A stretch of 28,291 nucleotides of DNA, taken from a virus. Positions 1 through 9,266 of this stretch are shown piece after piece. The notes beneath the pieces are model-generated. The model was not told the DNA's origin. It was given only the letters and a program-made list of their open reading frames with translations, and searched no databases. Every line of letters starts with the position of its first letter. The first letter of the stretch is position 1. The stretch spans positions 1 through 28,291 of IMG/VR virus record IMGVR_UViG_3300021425_000133. The stretch is one strand, 5' to 3'. The position numbers and the translations under genes were made by a program.

Positions 1-148
1 AGCCCCCAATCCAACATCTACAGCGTAGTAGTATCTAACCACCTCACCATTCAATCCATCACCTGTATCGATTGCTTTTGGATTTGAGTTAATTGTGTAG
101 AACTCCTCTTCTGTAAGGTCTTCTACTTTGAACCCTTCGGTATTTGAA
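1..148. repeat. Left copy of the terminal overlap (circular contig junction)
   Basis: Positions 1-126 are identical to 28144-28269. The similarity continues to 148/28291 with three single-base differences (127/28270, 139/28282, 145/28288). The repeat lies inside a gene that reads in frame across the join. It is best explained as the overlap of a circular or permuted genome assembly, not as a biological terminal repeat. Confidence 0.93.
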
Positions 149-342
149 AAGAAGTAGTTTAGTTCTTCACCCTTATCTGAGAAGTGTTGTGTTAATTGAC
201 ATTCTTCACCACATTGTGATTGGTCGTCAAATATTTCCCAATGGTAGTGATGTGCGGGGTTTTCCACAAGGGATAAAGCCTCAACTCCACTTCCATCATC
301 TTCTTCTGTTATATATAATTCTATGATTTTAAAATCGCTCAT
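1..342 (-). CDS. XkdF-like prohead protease/head protein, N-terminal part (continues at 28143)
   Basis: This is the first 114 codons of a gene that continues across the contig junction. Reading from ATG at 342, the frame is open to position 1 and is in register with the reading frame that enters the window at its right end (position 1 equals 28144). The joined protein is about 705 aa. The N-terminus begins MSDFKIIELYI and carries the motif LSLVENPA (around residues 25-32), which in my knowledge of XkdF-type (Peptidase_S78_2) phage proteins is typical of the extreme N-terminus. The start codon overlaps the stop of the tape-measure gene as ATGA, so translation is probably coupled. A shorter start at codon 97 would discard the conserved N-terminal motif and is unlikely. 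The right-hand portion is described at 26368-28291. Confidence 0.9.
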   Translation of the reverse strand, partial: MSDFKIIELYITEEDDGSGVEALSLVENPAHHYHWEIFDDQSQCGEECQLTQHFSDKGEELNYFFSNTEGFKVEDLTEEEFYTINSNPKAIDTGDGLNGEVVRYYYAVDVGLGA

Positions 343-3300
343 AATCTACTGATTTGTTCCAACTTGGAGTTTATTTTGTTTGTGTTCTGTATGTCATCAT
401 ACAATACATATGTTTTAATGGGTCGTTGGTTCTGTTGTCTTATCTCTTGTGCAATGTCTGAGTCATTACCTGACAATGCTCTACCACCTGTAGATAAATT
501 AATCTGTGACAATAGGTCACCAAACTGAGATACGGCATTCCTGTTAATAATAGCCTCACCTCCTTCTAATTCAAGTCCATTTCTTGCAATAACACCTCCA
601 TATTCGTGTGAATCACCCATAATGAGTCCACCCCTTCTTGCTTGGAATTGAGTTGATTTAACGAACCCTATTTGGTCGTTAATAATTGCAAGTTGAGCAC
701 CTGTAAGAATACCATATATACCTGCTAATATCTGACCACCTGGTGCGGGTACAGTTGCAATTGCATTGATGGCTGCTTGTGCACCATTTGCTATTGTCGA
801 TGCAAGTGAGAATTGTAGGTCTGTAAGTCTCGCTTTCTTATTGAGTTCAAACCTGTCTTTCTCTGCTTTTGCTCTAATCTCTTCTTGTATCGCTCTTTGT
901 TTCTCTGTTTCATCACCCACTTGAGCCAATGCTTGTTCTGTGTAGTAATCGAGGGATTCTAATTGTAATGAAATGGAATCTGATATGATACCTTGTATCT
1001 GACCTGTAATGTCATTGAAGATACCCACAATTTTTGATGCAAGTTCATTGATTTTACCAGCCAAGTTCTCTGTTTCAATACCATCGATAAGTGTGTTGAT
1101 ATTTTCAATCTGTTCTTGTGTAAGGTTTGAGTTCTCTTCTGTTGCTGTTTCAAAGAACTTCTTAATCTCACCTATCTTATCTTTGTTTGCTTTAACAAAC
1201 TCTTGTAGTTGTTCAAACTGAGCCTCAGATAACTTTTGGTTTTGTTCTGTAAGATTCTCATTGATTTTGACATTCAATGCCAACAACTGTTCGTTTACAG
1301 TCTTAACTTGGTCATAAACTTTGGTTTGGTCTAACAATGCTGTTGTCGTTTGTTCAACAAGTGCAAGTTGGTCTTCTTGAAGGTCGTTTACACTCTCCAC
1401 ACCAAACAATCGGTTTGCAACAAGGTTATTGATTTCTTCTTGTTGTGCTATCGTTGAGAGTCCCCTATCAACAGCAGTATCTTGTATCCTTAATATATCT
1501 TTGAGTAGTAGGTTGAAATCTACCTCTCTTGAGTATAAGTCGTTTCTTAGGTCAAGTTGTTTTTGTAGTTCCTTGAGTTGTTCTGTGTAAACCTCAAATG
1601 TGATTTCTTCATTTGCAAGTTGTTCTGTCAATATACCTTGTGCTTCAGATAGTTTGACAATCTCTTCATCCAACTTCTTGTTGAAATCTTTTTGTAGGTC
1701 GTCTATACGAACTTGGTTGTCATAGAAGTCAATCAGAATCTGTCTTTGTTCTTCATCTAATAGTGAGGGGTCAACTTGGTCTAACTTTTCCAATAGTAAT
1801 GCTAATTTCTCAGCCTCAGTATTGGCTTCAGCAATAATAGTTGTCACACCATCGTCAACTACTGCACCACTTATCATACCACCTTCTTCATTGATGGTTT
1901 CTAATAAATCGTTGAATATATCTCGAAGTTCAATAATACTATCGGGGACTTGGTCGGGTCTTAACAACCTATCCAATGAGTCAGCAAAGTCTTCTGTCTC
2001 ACCTTGTGTTGTACCCAATATCCCTAATCTTTCTTCAAGGAGTTCATTCTGTTTTTCAAGGATTTTATTTGCTCCTTCAATAACCGCAACTTCGTCTCTT
2101 TCTGCAACTGCAAGGAGTTCAATTTCTTTTCTTGCTTTTTCTGTACTTCGAGCAATGTCGTTAAGAATCTTTGTATAATCTTCATCTAACTTGTTTCTTT
2201 CTTCTTTTTGTTTATTTCGTGTCTTTGTCTTCTTATCTGATTCTTCCCTTGTCTTAGAGAGTTTTGCTTCACTTGCATTTAACTTCTCAAGTATAGACAA
2301 GTATATCTCTTGGAACTTGGTTACTTCCTTACCAGTGGTCTCTATCGCTTCTTGTTGGTTCTCCAATGCGTCTGTTGCATTTTGTTGTAAGAACACATAT
2401 GAATTACCGAATGATGTGAATGAGTTAATGAGTTGGTCAAAGAAGGTGAGGTTGTCTTCCAAACTTGAGTTTTGTGCTTCAATCTGTGCCTCAAATGCTT
2501 GTGACAATAGTGATGCTGCGGCTTCAGCCTGAGCCTTAAGTAAGATGTTCTCTCTTGCAAGTTCTAACCTTTCATTTAGGGTCTCCAATGCATCTGCTTG
2601 GTCTAATGTTATATCTTCTGTTATAACCCCCAATTCATTGAGTTTTTCAAGTGCTTGAACCCTCTCTTCTTCACTCTTACTAACATCGTTTACAATACCA
2701 GCATAGAAGTCAAGTTCAACACTTGTCTTAGCGATACTCTTCTGTGCTTCTTCGTTAATGTCATTGAATGCGTCTTGTGCATCACTTGCACCACCAATAG
2801 ATTTTGTTAACTTATCCCAATTTGCTATTAGAGCACCTAAAGCAACAACAATAAGTCCAATACCTGTCGATGCTAATGCAAGTCTAAATGCTTTGAGTGC
2901 ACCTGTTGATGTTCCTACTACTGCGGTGTATGCGGCTTGTAGACCTGTTGCAATTTTTGTTTGAACATTAGTTGCAACATCTGCTGCGAGTCTCTTAAGT
3001 TGTTGTGCTTGAACCAAACCTTCAGCAACCGCTCTAACACCCAATGCGATGTTTACTGCTTCAAGTGCTTGTGCTTCCAACTTTTCTACCTCTTCAATAC
3101 TTTCTGCACTGGCTCCGAAGGTTCTTGCGGCTGATGATGCAATGAGGAATGAACCTGCAACAAGTTCTGTTGCACCAGCAAGAGCGGATAACCTTTGTTC
3201 GGTATCCAACCCCTCTATTTCTTTATCCACATCTCTGAGTCCTGCTTTGAGTTTTGCAAGGTTACCTGCGGCTTTGTCATACTCTTCAGAACCGAAGTCT

Positions 3301-3419
3301 AAGGTTTTTATCTCTTCCGATAAATCTTCAATTGCTTTTTCAAGTTCATCGATATTCTTGATGACTTTTTCTTCACCTGTGGATTCAAACTGAACTTTTA
3401 TTGCTAATGTCTTTGCCAT
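339..3419 (-). CDS. Tail tape measure protein
   Basis: This 1026-aa protein is the longest in the genome, alanine-rich and mostly predicted helical or coiled-coil, as expected of the protein that sets siphovirus tail length. Residues 1-80 are charged heptad-like helix, an uninterrupted hydrophobic segment lies at about 182-200 (STGIGLIVVALGALIAN), and residues 380-800 are long charged coiled coil. The C-terminal ~120 residues contain a second hydrophobic stretch and the Gly-rich signature GGLIMG...GGVIARNG...EGGEAIINRNA that I know from tape measure proteins of Bacteroidota phages. It follows the large tail-tip-like gene after a 21-bp gap and overlaps the protease start as ATGA. At about 1.5 angstrom per residue it would imply a tail of about 150 nm. 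No lysozyme or peptidase domain is visible. Confidence 0.9.
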   Translation of the reverse strand: MAKTLAIKVQFESTGEEKVIKNIDELEKAIEDLSEEIKTLDFGSEEYDKAAGNLAKLKAGLRDVDKEIEGLDTEQRLSALAGATELVAGSFLIASSAARTFGASAESIEEVEKLEAQALEAVNIALGVRAVAEGLVQAQQLKRLAADVATNVQTKIATGLQAAYTAVVGTSTGALKAFRLALASTGIGLIVVALGALIANWDKLTKSIGGASDAQDAFNDINEEAQKSIAKTSVELDFYAGIVNDVSKSEEERVQALEKLNELGVITEDITLDQADALETLNERLELARENILLKAQAEAAASLLSQAFEAQIEAQNSSLEDNLTFFDQLINSFTSFGNSYVFLQQNATDALENQQEAIETTGKEVTKFQEIYLSILEKLNASEAKLSKTREESDKKTKTRNKQKEERNKLDEDYTKILNDIARSTEKARKEIELLAVAERDEVAVIEGANKILEKQNELLEERLGILGTTQGETEDFADSLDRLLRPDQVPDSIIELRDIFNDLLETINEEGGMISGAVVDDGVTTIIAEANTEAEKLALLLEKLDQVDPSLLDEEQRQILIDFYDNQVRIDDLQKDFNKKLDEEIVKLSEAQGILTEQLANEEITFEVYTEQLKELQKQLDLRNDLYSREVDFNLLLKDILRIQDTAVDRGLSTIAQQEEINNLVANRLFGVESVNDLQEDQLALVEQTTTALLDQTKVYDQVKTVNEQLLALNVKINENLTEQNQKLSEAQFEQLQEFVKANKDKIGEIKKFFETATEENSNLTQEQIENINTLIDGIETENLAGKINELASKIVGIFNDITGQIQGIISDSISLQLESLDYYTEQALAQVGDETEKQRAIQEEIRAKAEKDRFELNKKARLTDLQFSLASTIANGAQAAINAIATVPAPGGQILAGIYGILTGAQLAIINDQIGFVKSTQFQARRGGLIMGDSHEYGGVIARNGLELEGGEAIINRNAVSQFGDLLSQINLSTGGRALSGNDSDIAQEIRQQNQRPIKTYVLYDDIQNTNKINSKLEQISRL

Positions 3420-3440
3420 ATGGATAAATAGTTTTTTTGT

Positions 3441-6008
3441 TTAAGAACACTTACTTGTTGCAACAGTACCATTACTATCGATGACCACATAGACATTGAT
3501 TGAGGGGTATTGGTCTGTTGGTAATAAGAATCTACCAGCACTCAATGGAACAGAACAACTACTATCAGAATATACCTGACAACCTGCAGTTATTGTAGAA
3601 CAATTTGAGTGTAATGTGTTTATCGTTGCTTCACCATCACAAACTGATGATTGGTTAAGTGAAGTATAACATTCATGTGATATACATGCGGGTGGAGTCG
3701 GTGTCGGTGTGGGGGGTCGTGGTGTGTTTTGTTTTGTATAATCAGGTGCAACCAAATCTATCTCACCCAATTCATAAGGTTCTTTGATGAATGTACATGA
3801 TACCATATTCTCATTAGTAATATCTGCATCACTCATCTCATATAACCTCCATGCTGCATTTAAGAAGTATACAGTGTCATTAAAGTTTATTGTGGACATA
3901 TCTTCAGGTGTCAACTTAAATGTTCCCGTAAAGAGTCTTGCATCGTCTGAATACAATATATCCAAATATTGTTTATAGAATTGTCTATACACATTGTTTG
4001 ATGTATATATCTCAAAATCTGCTTTTGACTTAAAGAAATCCCATGTTGGTTGGAAGTTTAAATCAGAGAACTCATCAGTTGTGTCATTTGTCAACAATGA
4101 CAAGTGATTGATTGCGGGGTAGTAGTTATGTGATATACTATCTGTACCCCCTGACTGAATATAATAGGTCGCCAGTGAAGTATCGGTAGATGCGGTATAG
4201 AAAGGTACTTGTCCACAATAGAAACCGATTTTCATACCATTAGAAACGGGTTGGTCTTGTATCTCTGCTTCAGGTTCTCTCTTAAATAATGAGGGGACAA
4301 CCATAGTAGTCCCTGAGTCACCAACAGATTGACAAGGCATAGATTCAAATGTCACAGCAACATCTAATTCACCAGTAAGTAATTGTGATTGTTTCTCATA
4401 TGTCAACTCACCAAATATTTTGTCATAGTTCTCATAATATCTTTGTGATAGAAAATCACTACCTAAAGTATATTTAAAATTCAGTTGTTGGTTGAGACTA
4501 TAGTCCAATGGCTCTATCTCATAACTCTGTGAATGGTCTAATTTGTTCGACCAATCTAATGTTGTCCCTGAACTTGTACTTAAATAATTGACAAATGGTT
4601 CAATAAGGAAATTGTTTTGTCCATCGACAATAGTTGTAAGGTTAAACAAGGTCACAATATTTCTAAAGAAATCAAGACCTGTCATACACATCAAGTTATC
4701 AGAAACTTTTATATCACCCAATGTTGAAATGATACTTGGTGAAACAAATGATTCATAGAATGAACCCTCTTGGTTAAACCCTATATTGTTATAGGGGTCA
4801 CCGGCTGTTGTTACCCTATTGAATTGTATTGCAACTCTCTGACCTTTTGTCAGTGAACCACTCAATAGAAAGTCATATGTATTTGGTGAACCTGCTGGTA
4901 TAACAACATTCTGTATGTCGTCAATTATTGTACCTGAGTCAATGTCTCTTAATACAATATTGATATATGTGGGAGCATATACCACACCACTCAAATACAT
5001 CGTTTGTTGTAGTCTGAATTGATATGTACCATCCAAAGGAACTAAGTAATGGTTTTGTCCTGTTCCTGCACCGGTATCAGGGAAACCACTAACAGTATAT
5101 TGTTGTAGATAGTCATACTCTATTGTGTTATATACAATATATTCATATGCATTGATTACATCAGGTGGAGGGTAGATATATGGTGTCCCCTCATAAGAAA
5201 CTCTAAAGAAGTTTTGGTTTTCAGGTCTATCACCTATCGTTGCAGTTGATGAGGTATTGTTTGACCCACCCAATACAAATAAACTCTTGAAGTAGTCTGA
5301 TTCGAAGAACTCTGAGTTATATGTAAAACCAGCATCACTGAATACCTTATCCAACAAATACTTTACATTGAACCATGGCTTGAATTGACCTACGGTAAGG
5401 GGTGTCCCTGAGTTGGTAAGTCCTGATGTACCGAAGTCCCATCTACCAAAACCGATTTCAGTGTCATAACCTGTATTACATAATGGATATAATACTCTAC
5501 CTACAATACCTGAATAGTTAGTATATGAACCACCTGAGAAATCCCATGTAGATACAATATTGTCATAGTCAACCTCATGGTCAACATCAGTATAATCCAA
5601 ATCACATAGACTGAATGATTGTAATGATGTGGATAACGAACTAACCTCCTCCAAGATATAAACCTCATAGAACACACCATTGGGGGTAACCTGAATCTTA
5701 TTCAACCTCATCGTACCATTGAATATATCACCACCCCCTGATTGAATAACACAATCGACAAGGAGTGATGAGTTGAAATCTGTGACATTAACATCGAATG
5801 CATTTTTGAAGAATGCTTCGTTTACATCTGTACCAGGTAATGTGAATGTCTTTGAGAACCCTGCTCTTCGTTGTGTAATATCTTCAATCTCTTCTATGGA
5901 ACGATTTAATGATATTGCAATATTCTTGTCAAGGTCTAAATTGACCCAATCATTTCCTGATTCACCTAACCTTATGGGTGTTCTTTCTCTTACTAATAAT
6001 TGAACCAT
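3441..6008 (-). CDS. Large tail-tip/baseplate-type protein with C-terminal PTP linker and Cys-rich module
   Basis: This 855-aa protein has an N-terminal region (residues ~20-75) with the pattern 'LDL...I.SLNRSIEEIEDITQRRAGFSKTF.LPGT..NEAFF', which I associate with tail-tip proteins of Bacteroidota phages. The body is rich in aromatic, Ser/Thr and Asn residues and is probably beta-structured. Near residue 760 a short Pro-Thr linker (PPTPTPTPP) leads to an 82-residue C-terminal module with seven cysteines, unlike the rest of the protein, which looks like an added surface-exposed domain. The gene sits between two smaller tail proteins and the tape measure; its start overlaps the upstream stop as TAATG. 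Its exact role (distal tail, tail hub or receptor binding) cannot be fixed from sequence alone. Confidence 0.65.
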   Translation of the reverse strand: MVQLLVRERTPIRLGESGNDWVNLDLDKNIAISLNRSIEEIEDITQRRAGFSKTFTLPGTDVNEAFFKNAFDVNVTDFNSSLLVDCVIQSGGGDIFNGTMRLNKIQVTPNGVFYEVYILEEVSSLSTSLQSFSLCDLDYTDVDHEVDYDNIVSTWDFSGGSYTNYSGIVGRVLYPLCNTGYDTEIGFGRWDFGTSGLTNSGTPLTVGQFKPWFNVKYLLDKVFSDAGFTYNSEFFESDYFKSLFVLGGSNNTSSTATIGDRPENQNFFRVSYEGTPYIYPPPDVINAYEYIVYNTIEYDYLQQYTVSGFPDTGAGTGQNHYLVPLDGTYQFRLQQTMYLSGVVYAPTYINIVLRDIDSGTIIDDIQNVVIPAGSPNTYDFLLSGSLTKGQRVAIQFNRVTTAGDPYNNIGFNQEGSFYESFVSPSIISTLGDIKVSDNLMCMTGLDFFRNIVTLFNLTTIVDGQNNFLIEPFVNYLSTSSGTTLDWSNKLDHSQSYEIEPLDYSLNQQLNFKYTLGSDFLSQRYYENYDKIFGELTYEKQSQLLTGELDVAVTFESMPCQSVGDSGTTMVVPSLFKREPEAEIQDQPVSNGMKIGFYCGQVPFYTASTDTSLATYYIQSGGTDSISHNYYPAINHLSLLTNDTTDEFSDLNFQPTWDFFKSKADFEIYTSNNVYRQFYKQYLDILYSDDARLFTGTFKLTPEDMSTINFNDTVYFLNAAWRLYEMSDADITNENMVSCTFIKEPYELGEIDLVAPDYTKQNTPRPPTPTPTPPACISHECYTSLNQSSVCDGEATINTLHSNCSTITAGCQVYSDSSCSVPLSAGRFLLPTDQYPSINVYVVIDSNGTVATSKCS

Positions 6009-6745
6009 TAGTTATTCTGTCTTACTTCGGGATAACCCCCTTTATATTCAATTACAACATCAACCTGACCAGGTATCTGTAAGTTTGGTTTTATGACTTC
6101 TGAGTTCGTTAATATAATCGGGTATAGGTCACCTTCACTATCGACAAGATATACTCTTGGACTTCTTAATAACTCTTCTGTCAACCAATCAGCATCTGAC
6201 TTTGGGATATACCCTGTATGTAAGATTCCTGTTTTAGATTGCGTATTGTCCCATACCTTTGTTTCTGAATTCCAACCATAGTATGTTAACTCAGTCCATC
6301 CGTCTTGATATAAGGGGGGTGATTGTTTAAACTCTTGTTTGTTTACATCATAACCCACATCTTCTCTTGCTCGGAAGTTATAATAATCGTAAGCCCCATA
6401 TTGATTGAGGAACATAACTTGTTGGTCACCAACAGAACAATTATCGTCCAAATAGAAATAGAAGTATTCTGATATTCTTGATGTGGTCTGACAATCTTCT
6501 TCAAGGCCTGGTTCTAACACACAAGGACATACAGCATATGCCAATGCATATGTTGCATAGAATGTTGCAATATCTACTTGTGTCGTACCAGCACCTCCTA
6601 ATGAAGTTATTTCATAAACCTCGAAATTAAAACAGAAGAACTCACCAACTGACCCAAATCCAAAACCATAGTTGTTTTGAAAGGTCGATGATTTTCCTGT
6701 ACATCTGTTTAGTGCTATAAATCTTGTATAATTTGGTGTTGCCAT
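6008..6745 (-). CDS. Putative tail/virion protein, 245 aa
   Basis: I do not recognise a named family with certainty. The middle of the protein has the phrase VMFLNQYGAYDYYNFR (around residues 109-124), which resembles a recurring 'LNxxGAYDxxxF' motif in tail proteins of Bacteroidota phages. The rest is aromatic-rich and probably beta-structured. It starts four bases after the stop of the PTP-linker protein upstream and its stop overlaps the start of the 855-aa tail-tip protein (TAATG). That places it in a coupled set of tail-tip genes. Cysteines cluster at residues ~73-84 (CPC...EEDC). The fold suggests it may be the partner or split half of the adjacent 418-aa protein, since both lie together ahead of the tape measure. 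Confidence 0.6.
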   Translation of the reverse strand: MATPNYTRFIALNRCTGKSSTFQNNYGFGFGSVGEFFCFNFEVYEITSLGGAGTTQVDIATFYATYALAYAVCPCVLEPGLEEDCQTTSRISEYFYFYLDDNCSVGDQQVMFLNQYGAYDYYNFRAREDVGYDVNKQEFKQSPPLYQDGWTELTYYGWNSETKVWDNTQSKTGILHTGYIPKSDADWLTEELLRSPRVYLVDSEGDLYPIILTNSEVIKPNLQIPGQVDVVIEYKGGYPEVRQNN

Positions 6746-6749
6746 TTTC

Positions 6750-8006
6750 TTATCTACATGCTCCTTCGTTTATGATTGCGTAGTTCGTAGAACCTCCGAC
6801 TCTTTGTGGTTGACCACAAGTACAGAAACAGACTGAACTTTCTGTTCCTACACTATAACTTCTTGATAGACCTGTCTCACATTCCACATAAGTGATGTTG
6901 AGTGATTGTGTCTTACTATAGTTGTAGATACAATATCTTGCACATCCAACAACACAATCATATGGTGGGGTATTACTTGGTGTCGGAGTGATACTCGGTG
7001 TGGGAGTAACTGACGCAGGTACTGGTACCGTTGGGTCAGGTAAACTTGTCGGACTCGGTGTGGGGGTGGGTTGAACACTTGTACTTGGTGTCGGTGTCGG
7101 AGGTACTGCAGTATTATTTGACTTATGTAAACTCACCCTCCAATATTTTGCTGTTGGGGGAACACCGATACCCATATCCACAAGGTTAGGTTGACCGACT
7201 CCTACATATGAAATGTATTTCTTATAGAAGTCAGTATATACAACTTGTGCATCAGTATTACCTGAACAGTCATATCTCCATCCCCCATTTACGATGAGGT
7301 TATGTGTGATACCTGTTGTCAATAAGTTATTACCTTCGTCGAAGAACTCAAACACAGCAGCATAGATTGGGTCAGATGTGGAATAGTCCTCCACATTGTT
7401 GAAGTTAAGTGCTGATAAGGTCTGATAGTCACCTTCTCTTACATATTGTATTCTCGGTGCATTGGTTAAGAACCTATGGTCATCAGCATTATAATCATAT
7501 TGACCTGGTAGGTCTGTGGTGTTTAGATAGAATGGGGAAAGGTTATAGTTCTTTCCATCGTTCCATTCTTTGATTCCGTTAAACACATATCTATATTCGG
7601 TTGGTTGGTATTCGGGGTCTCCTTGTGTCCCCAATCCATTATATAGTATTGGTTCTTCTGTAGGAGCGTTTGCATATTCTTCACCGATATATACTTCATA
7701 TTGTAACCAATCTTCATCTAACCATCCCCAATTTGCTTTTGATATAGGTTCGTTTTGATTTGTTGACCCTTGATTGACGGGTGATGATTTAACATAATTT
7801 TGTAATACCCTTGCAATATCTACTTGTCCCCAACTCTGATTCTGTGGGGTCACCTTTAATCTTGCAATCTTTACATCATTGATAAAAACATCAAATACAT
7901 ATCTGAACTTATACTTAGTAGATTGGTTTGACGATTGAACTTGGAATACAATATTACCATATGCTGGTGAATACTTATTCGGTATATTTAATGAACTAAT
8001 ACTCAT
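6750..8006 (-). CDS. Tail-associated protein with long PTP linker and Cys-rich C-terminal module
   Basis: This 418-aa protein divides into three parts. Residues 1-300 are a beta-rich body starting 'NIPNKYSPAYGNIVFQVQ', similar in style to tail-tip proteins of Bacteroidota phages. Residues 301-348 are a low-complexity linker of Pro, Thr and Ser (repeats such as PTPSITPTPS). Residues 350-418 are a small module with eight cysteines, ending in CFCTCG...GACR. The linker suggests an extended, exposed stalk carrying a small disulphide- or metal-stabilised domain, possibly for surface binding; that is inference. Its start overlaps the stop of the tail-completion-type gene upstream as ATGA. Linkers of the same composition occur in four other genes here. 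Confidence 0.65.
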   Translation of the reverse strand: MSISSLNIPNKYSPAYGNIVFQVQSSNQSTKYKFRYVFDVFINDVKIARLKVTPQNQSWGQVDIARVLQNYVKSSPVNQGSTNQNEPISKANWGWLDEDWLQYEVYIGEEYANAPTEEPILYNGLGTQGDPEYQPTEYRYVFNGIKEWNDGKNYNLSPFYLNTTDLPGQYDYNADDHRFLTNAPRIQYVREGDYQTLSALNFNNVEDYSTSDPIYAAVFEFFDEGNNLLTTGITHNLIVNGGWRYDCSGNTDAQVVYTDFYKKYISYVGVGQPNLVDMGIGVPPTAKYWRVSLHKSNNTAVPPTPTPSTSVQPTPTPSPTSLPDPTVPVPASVTPTPSITPTPSNTPPYDCVVGCARYCIYNYSKTQSLNITYVECETGLSRSYSVGTESSVCFCTCGQPQRVGGSTNYAIINEGACR

Positions 8007-8551
8007 TCTACTGTCAATTCAAAATTGTCTTTACTCAACAATACGATTTTATCTAACAGGTCGTCTATGTTTAGACCTAACCCTTTAAAATCATCTCGTT
8101 CAAGTAATTCGTTTATTATTGTTTGGAACTCGTCAAAAACTTCCTCATCATATAAGTTAAATAGGTTCAATGCACCTATACCTCTCTGTCCAATGTTTCT
8201 GGCTATGACAAATGCGATACCTTTTTGTTTTGACTCACTTAAGTTAACAAAACCTGGTATTGCAATCTGTGCCCAACTCCTAATCTTATTTGAGGGGGGT
8301 TGTTTTGCTCCGGCTCTTCTACCTTCACCAAATAGAATGTCTGCACCATAGAAGTCCATTAATACAAGAATATCACCATCGTCGACTCTTACTTCCACAG
8401 ATTGTTCTAATTGACCTGTTCCTTGTAATCGTCTTGGTGAGGGGTTGATGATACCCCCTATCTTATTGGGTCTTTCAAACTTTCTGTTTCTTAGTTGGTC
8501 TTTAATCCAACCTTCAGTAAAGTTTGCTAATTCTTGTAGTAACTCTTCCAT
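8003..8551 (-). CDS. Putative tail completion/neck protein (HK97 gp10-like position)
   Basis: This 182-aa protein begins MEELLQEL with ATG at 8551, which overlaps the upstream stop as TAATG. An upstream in-frame TTG at 8560 is possible but less likely. Features seen are a helical N-terminus, a central GTGQLEQSVEV strand region, the segment 'YGADILFGEGRRAGAKQPP' and the phrase KQKGIAFVIARNIGQRG. These resemble small neck or tail-completion proteins that join head and tail, where 'YG..l..G...G..pP' and 'iA..IarkI...G' patterns are common. It lies between a tail-terminator-type gene and tail-tip genes. The family assignment is by motif recall and position, so the exact role is tentative. Confidence 0.55.
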   Translation of the reverse strand: MEELLQELANFTEGWIKDQLRNRKFERPNKIGGIINPSPRRLQGTGQLEQSVEVRVDDGDILVLMDFYGADILFGEGRRAGAKQPPSNKIRSWAQIAIPGFVNLSESKQKGIAFVIARNIGQRGIGALNLFNLYDEEVFDEFQTIINELLERDDFKGLGLNIDDLLDKIVLLSKDNFELTVE

Positions 8552-8973
8552 TATAAACAATATGTTCCTTCAACCCTTAAGGTAATCTGTGCTTCGACAC
8601 CTGCAACATAGATTGAAAATCTGTCCAAGAATGGACTGAATGTAACGGGTGTGACCAAGAAGAAGTCAAAGTCTTTTCGTTGGTTTATATAGTACTCTAT
8701 GAAGTCCTGAAGTATAAGGTGACATGTCTCGACAATGTCAATGTTGTTATCTTGAATGTCATCCAACATAGATGCGAATATAACATTGAAGTTGAAGTCT
8801 GTGTATGTGTCATTTATCGTTGAAGGTAAGGGGACAATGTGCATTAGAGGAAAGTCCAACAATTCCTCATCTTGACCCACATCAGACATTTGACCAAATG
8901 TAAATGTTTTGATTACGGGGTGTTGTTCAGAGAAACCTGAAAAACTATCTATGATGGATTTGAAATTATTCAT
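8551..8973 (-). CDS. Putative tail terminator-type protein, 140 aa
   Basis: This small mixed alpha/beta protein begins MNNFKSIIDSF and contains 'DFPLMHIVPLP' and 'YINQRKDFDFFLVTPVTFSPF...SIYVAGVEAQITLRV'. Size, strand-rich C-terminus and position between the tail-assembly chaperone and the tail-completion gene fit a tail terminator or minor tail protein, but I do not recognise a diagnostic motif. The start codon overlaps the stop of the -1 frame extension of the chaperone gene as TAATG at 8973. This is independent support that the extension is genuinely translated. Its own stop overlaps the next gene in the same manner. Confidence 0.5.
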   Translation of the reverse strand: MNNFKSIIDSFSGFSEQHPVIKTFTFGQMSDVGQDEELLDFPLMHIVPLPSTINDTYTDFNFNVIFASMLDDIQDNNIDIVETCHLILQDFIEYYINQRKDFDFFLVTPVTFSPFLDRFSIYVAGVEAQITLRVEGTYCL

Positions 8974-9266
8974 TATCTACGGGTTTTTTTGCGAGCCTTT
9001 TCCATTTCCTCTTTTTCTCGCTTCCATTTATTAATCTTATACAATAAATAGGTGAGGGCTTCCTGAAGAGAAAGGTTTAATACATCATCTATCTTTAGGG
9101 GGTCTTCTTTAGATAGAATCATATAGGTGTTGTAGTAAAAGTCAGTTAGGTCTTTTAGTTTTTCTTCGTGTGACCTTTCGTCTGGCGGAGCAACTCCCTC
9201 ATCTTCTTCTTCTTGACTTCCATAGAGTCCTTCTGCTTGTTTGTAAGTGTCTTCGCGTAATTTATG
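8973..9266 (-). CDS. Frameshift extension of the tail-assembly chaperone (-1 frame, 97 codons)
   Basis: Downstream of the T10 run the -1 frame stays open for 97 codons and ends in TAA at 8975-8973. Upstream in this frame a stop lies at 9320-9318 with no ATG between it and the slip site, so the frame can be entered naturally only by frameshifting (an internal ATG at 9122 would give only 49 aa). The encoded segment starts HKLREDTYKQAEG, has an acidic linker (EEEDEG) and then a helical, charged C-terminus (LQEALTYLLYKINKWKREKEE). A -1 slip gives a fusion of 169 + 97 = 266 aa. This matches the G/GT arrangement of tail-assembly chaperones in siphoviruses. The stop overlaps the next start as TAATG. 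Confidence 0.85.
   Translation of the reverse strand, partial: HKLREDTYKQAEGLYGSQEEEDEGVAPPDERSHEEKLKDLTDFYYNTYMILSKEDPLKIDDVLNLSLQEALTYLLYKINKWKREKEEMEKARKKTRR

Noticed and set aside
1-148. Biological direct terminal repeat of the virion DNA
   Set aside because: It lies within a coding sequence that continues in frame, and its length is close to a typical assembly overlap, so circular or permuted assembly is simpler.
1822-2178. 118-codon rightward frame opposite the tape measure
   Set aside because: It is antisense to a clear gene and has biased composition expected of a shadow frame.
6961-7100. CRISPR-like or satellite repeat
   Set aside because: The repeats are codons for a Pro-Thr-Ser linker in an intact reading frame; there are no regular spacers.
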